From contig JACJOC010000049.1 of NCBI GenBank assembly GCA_014695345.1, positions 1-64,000 of the forward strand: a stretch of 64,000 nucleotides of DNA. Direction: 5' to 3'. Made by a program: the position numbers and the translations under genes. The first letter of the stretch is position 1. Each line of letters opens with the position of its first letter. The notes under the pieces were generated by a model that did no database searches, had not been told where the DNA came from, and was given only the letters and a program-made list of their open reading frames with translations. Shown here one piece after another: positions 63,045 through 64,000 of this stretch. This DNA is from Cyanobacteria bacterium FACHB-471. Its GTDB lineage: Bacteria > Cyanobacteriota > Cyanobacteriia > Elainellales > Elainellaceae.

Positions 63045-64000
63045 CTAAACTGGAACAAACGTGGACTCACTCAAGGCACTTGCACTGACCTGATTAAGCA
63101 CGGCAAACACATTATCGCCGTACTTGATCAAGGTATTCTTGCGCTCTTGGGTGACAGACAACTGACCAAAGCTGAGTGTGCCAACTAGACCAATCAGGTC
63201 TTTGCCGACCTCAAAGCCTTGAATGTAGTCTGTGCCACCTCCTACGCCGATCGCAAAGGTATCGCTGCCTGCACCACCGTAAAGGCGATCGCTGCCTGCA
63301 CCGCTCCAGAGGAGGTCGTCTCCGGCATCGCCGTACAGCACATCATCGCCTGCATCGCCATACAGCTTGTCGTTGCCACGTTTGCCGCTGATGCGATCGT
63401 TGCCTCTGCCGCCATAGATGACATCATCACCACCCTGACCACCACCAGAGGACGAGGTGTTGGCATCACCGCGCAGCAAGTCATTACCATTGCCGCCAAT
63501 GATCAGGTCATCACCCCGACCACCCGCGATCAGATCATTGCCACCCCGACCGTAGATTGTGTCACTGCCGTTGCCTCCTACGTATTGGTTAGCCTCTGCA
63601 TCTCCGTCAAAGACAGTGGTATTGGCACCAGGAGCTTCTAATACGTCCAGGAAGACCGCCGTAGGAACGCCATAGTTGCCGTCTGCATCAGCACTTTCCA
63701 CAAAGATCGTGAGACGACCCACCCCTAAACCAGTCGTATCGATAGTGCCTTTTAGTTCTTCGACTGCTTCGTCAAATGCGCCGTCTGCCGCAAATAACTC
63801 AAACGTCTCCGTTTCTTTTGTCCAGGAAGGTAAGCCAATCGAATAACGGGCACCACCAACGATTTCAGGTTCTGGAATCTCGAGATCATCGGGTGTGGTT
63901 CCAGTAATCCCGTCTCCTTTACGAGTCGAATCCGCCGTTGCAGAAAGCTCTACTGCTGCTCCTGCAAGCACCTGACTGAGATCAAGCTGTATGCCAGTCA
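63045..64000 (-). CDS. Calcium-binding RTX protein, C-terminal part (5' end outside window)
   Basis: The frame is open to base 64000, so the start lies beyond the window; at least 317 residues. The upstream part (IGLPSWTKETETFELFAADGAFDEAVEELKG, RLTIFVESADADGNYGVPTAVFLDVLEA in pieces) resembles the end of secreted M14-type carboxypeptidases, an inference. It is followed by about eleven GGxGxDxxx nonapeptides (about 130-245) forming the calcium-binding parallel beta-roll, then a short C-terminal domain. Such proteins are exported by type I systems or through the C-terminal signal. The exact enzyme domain cannot be judged without the 5' end. Confidence 0.85.
   Translation of the reverse strand, partial: TGIQLDLSQVLAGAAVELSATADSTRKGDGITGTTPDDLEIPEPEIVGGARYSIGLPSWTKETETFELFAADGAFDEAVEELKGTIDTTGLGVGRLTIFVESADADGNYGVPTAVFLDVLEAPGANTTVFDGDAEANQYVGGNGSDTIYGRGGNDLIAGGRGDDLIIGGNGNDLLRGDANTSSSGGGQGGDDVIYGGRGNDRISGKRGNDKLYGDAGDDVLYGDAGDDLLWSGAGSDRLYGGAGSDTFAIGVGGGTDYIQGFEVGKDLIGLVGTLSFGQLSVTQERKNTLIKYGDNVFAVLNQVSASALSESTFVPV

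Overview
The window is chromosomal DNA of a cyanobacterium. It carries photosystem II D2 (psbD), plant-type ferredoxin (petF), the cyanobacterial NDH-1 subunit NdhS, a biliverdin reductase, a group 2 sigma factor of SigC type, a FurA-type regulator, a split pntA1/pntA2/pntB transhydrogenase and many HIP1 octamers (GCGATCGC) inside and between genes. Gene order and single-gene transcription units separated by intrinsic terminators are typical of a filamentous or Leptolyngbya-like cyanobacterium; the genus cannot be fixed from the sequence alone. I see no insertion sequence, prophage, CRISPR array or rRNA operon. The only tRNA found is tRNA-Gln(UUG).

Layout. 1-1133: 3' end of a stand-alone psbD with its terminator, then a structured unit with a tiny ORF and its own terminator. 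1204-6067: pterin dehydratase, a small Cys-containing protein, an SLH/OprB porin, an Rrf2 regulator next to cysteine synthase, and a J-domain protein. 6080-8942 (minus): mnmE, purN and an unknown gene. 9270-12047: RNase HI with an extra C-terminal domain, then dnaA. 12109-15195 (minus): two secreted proteins and a large HD-like protein. 15424-18772: a secreted protein and a TPR/M48-like membrane protein lacking zinc ligands. 18769-24568: an EamA transporter behind tRNA-Gln, a lipoprotein, an aldose-epimerase-like protein, a CapA-like protein with altered active-site motifs, and a small conserved protein. 24911-31885: a membrane pentapeptide protein and four glycosyltransferase-type membrane proteins, probably a polyprenyl-phosphate-sugar / surface-glycan module. 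32201-37996: bvdR, petF, a SpoIID/LytB protein and a DUF697 GTPase. 38915-42781: sigC, fur, a peptidoglycan-binding protein convergent with fur, and a 55-residue membrane protein. 42918-48547 (minus): rpmH-rnpA-PH domain-yidC-jag-yceD-AAA ATPase-SH3 cluster. 48812-53453: a DUF2808 protein, a 1.18 kb stretch without a gene, and pntA1-pntA2-pntB. 53875-60636: an SRPBCC protein, mrp, rodA, ndhS, a HAS-barrel protein and a CPA2 antiporter with USP domains. 60746-64000 (minus): a TrpD2-like protein with its LysR regulator, and the 3' end of a calcium-binding RTX protein.

Most points of interest are regulatory or concern altered active sites: the tail-to-tail fur/peptidoglycan-binding pair (the arrangement that gives an antisense fur RNA in Anabaena), repeated TTCTCAAT-type boxes before fur, a 31-bp perfect hairpin after sigC, two large membrane proteins that keep an enzyme fold but lack its key residues (M48-like, CapA-like), and several intergenic units ending in orphan terminators that may be unannotated small RNAs or peptides.
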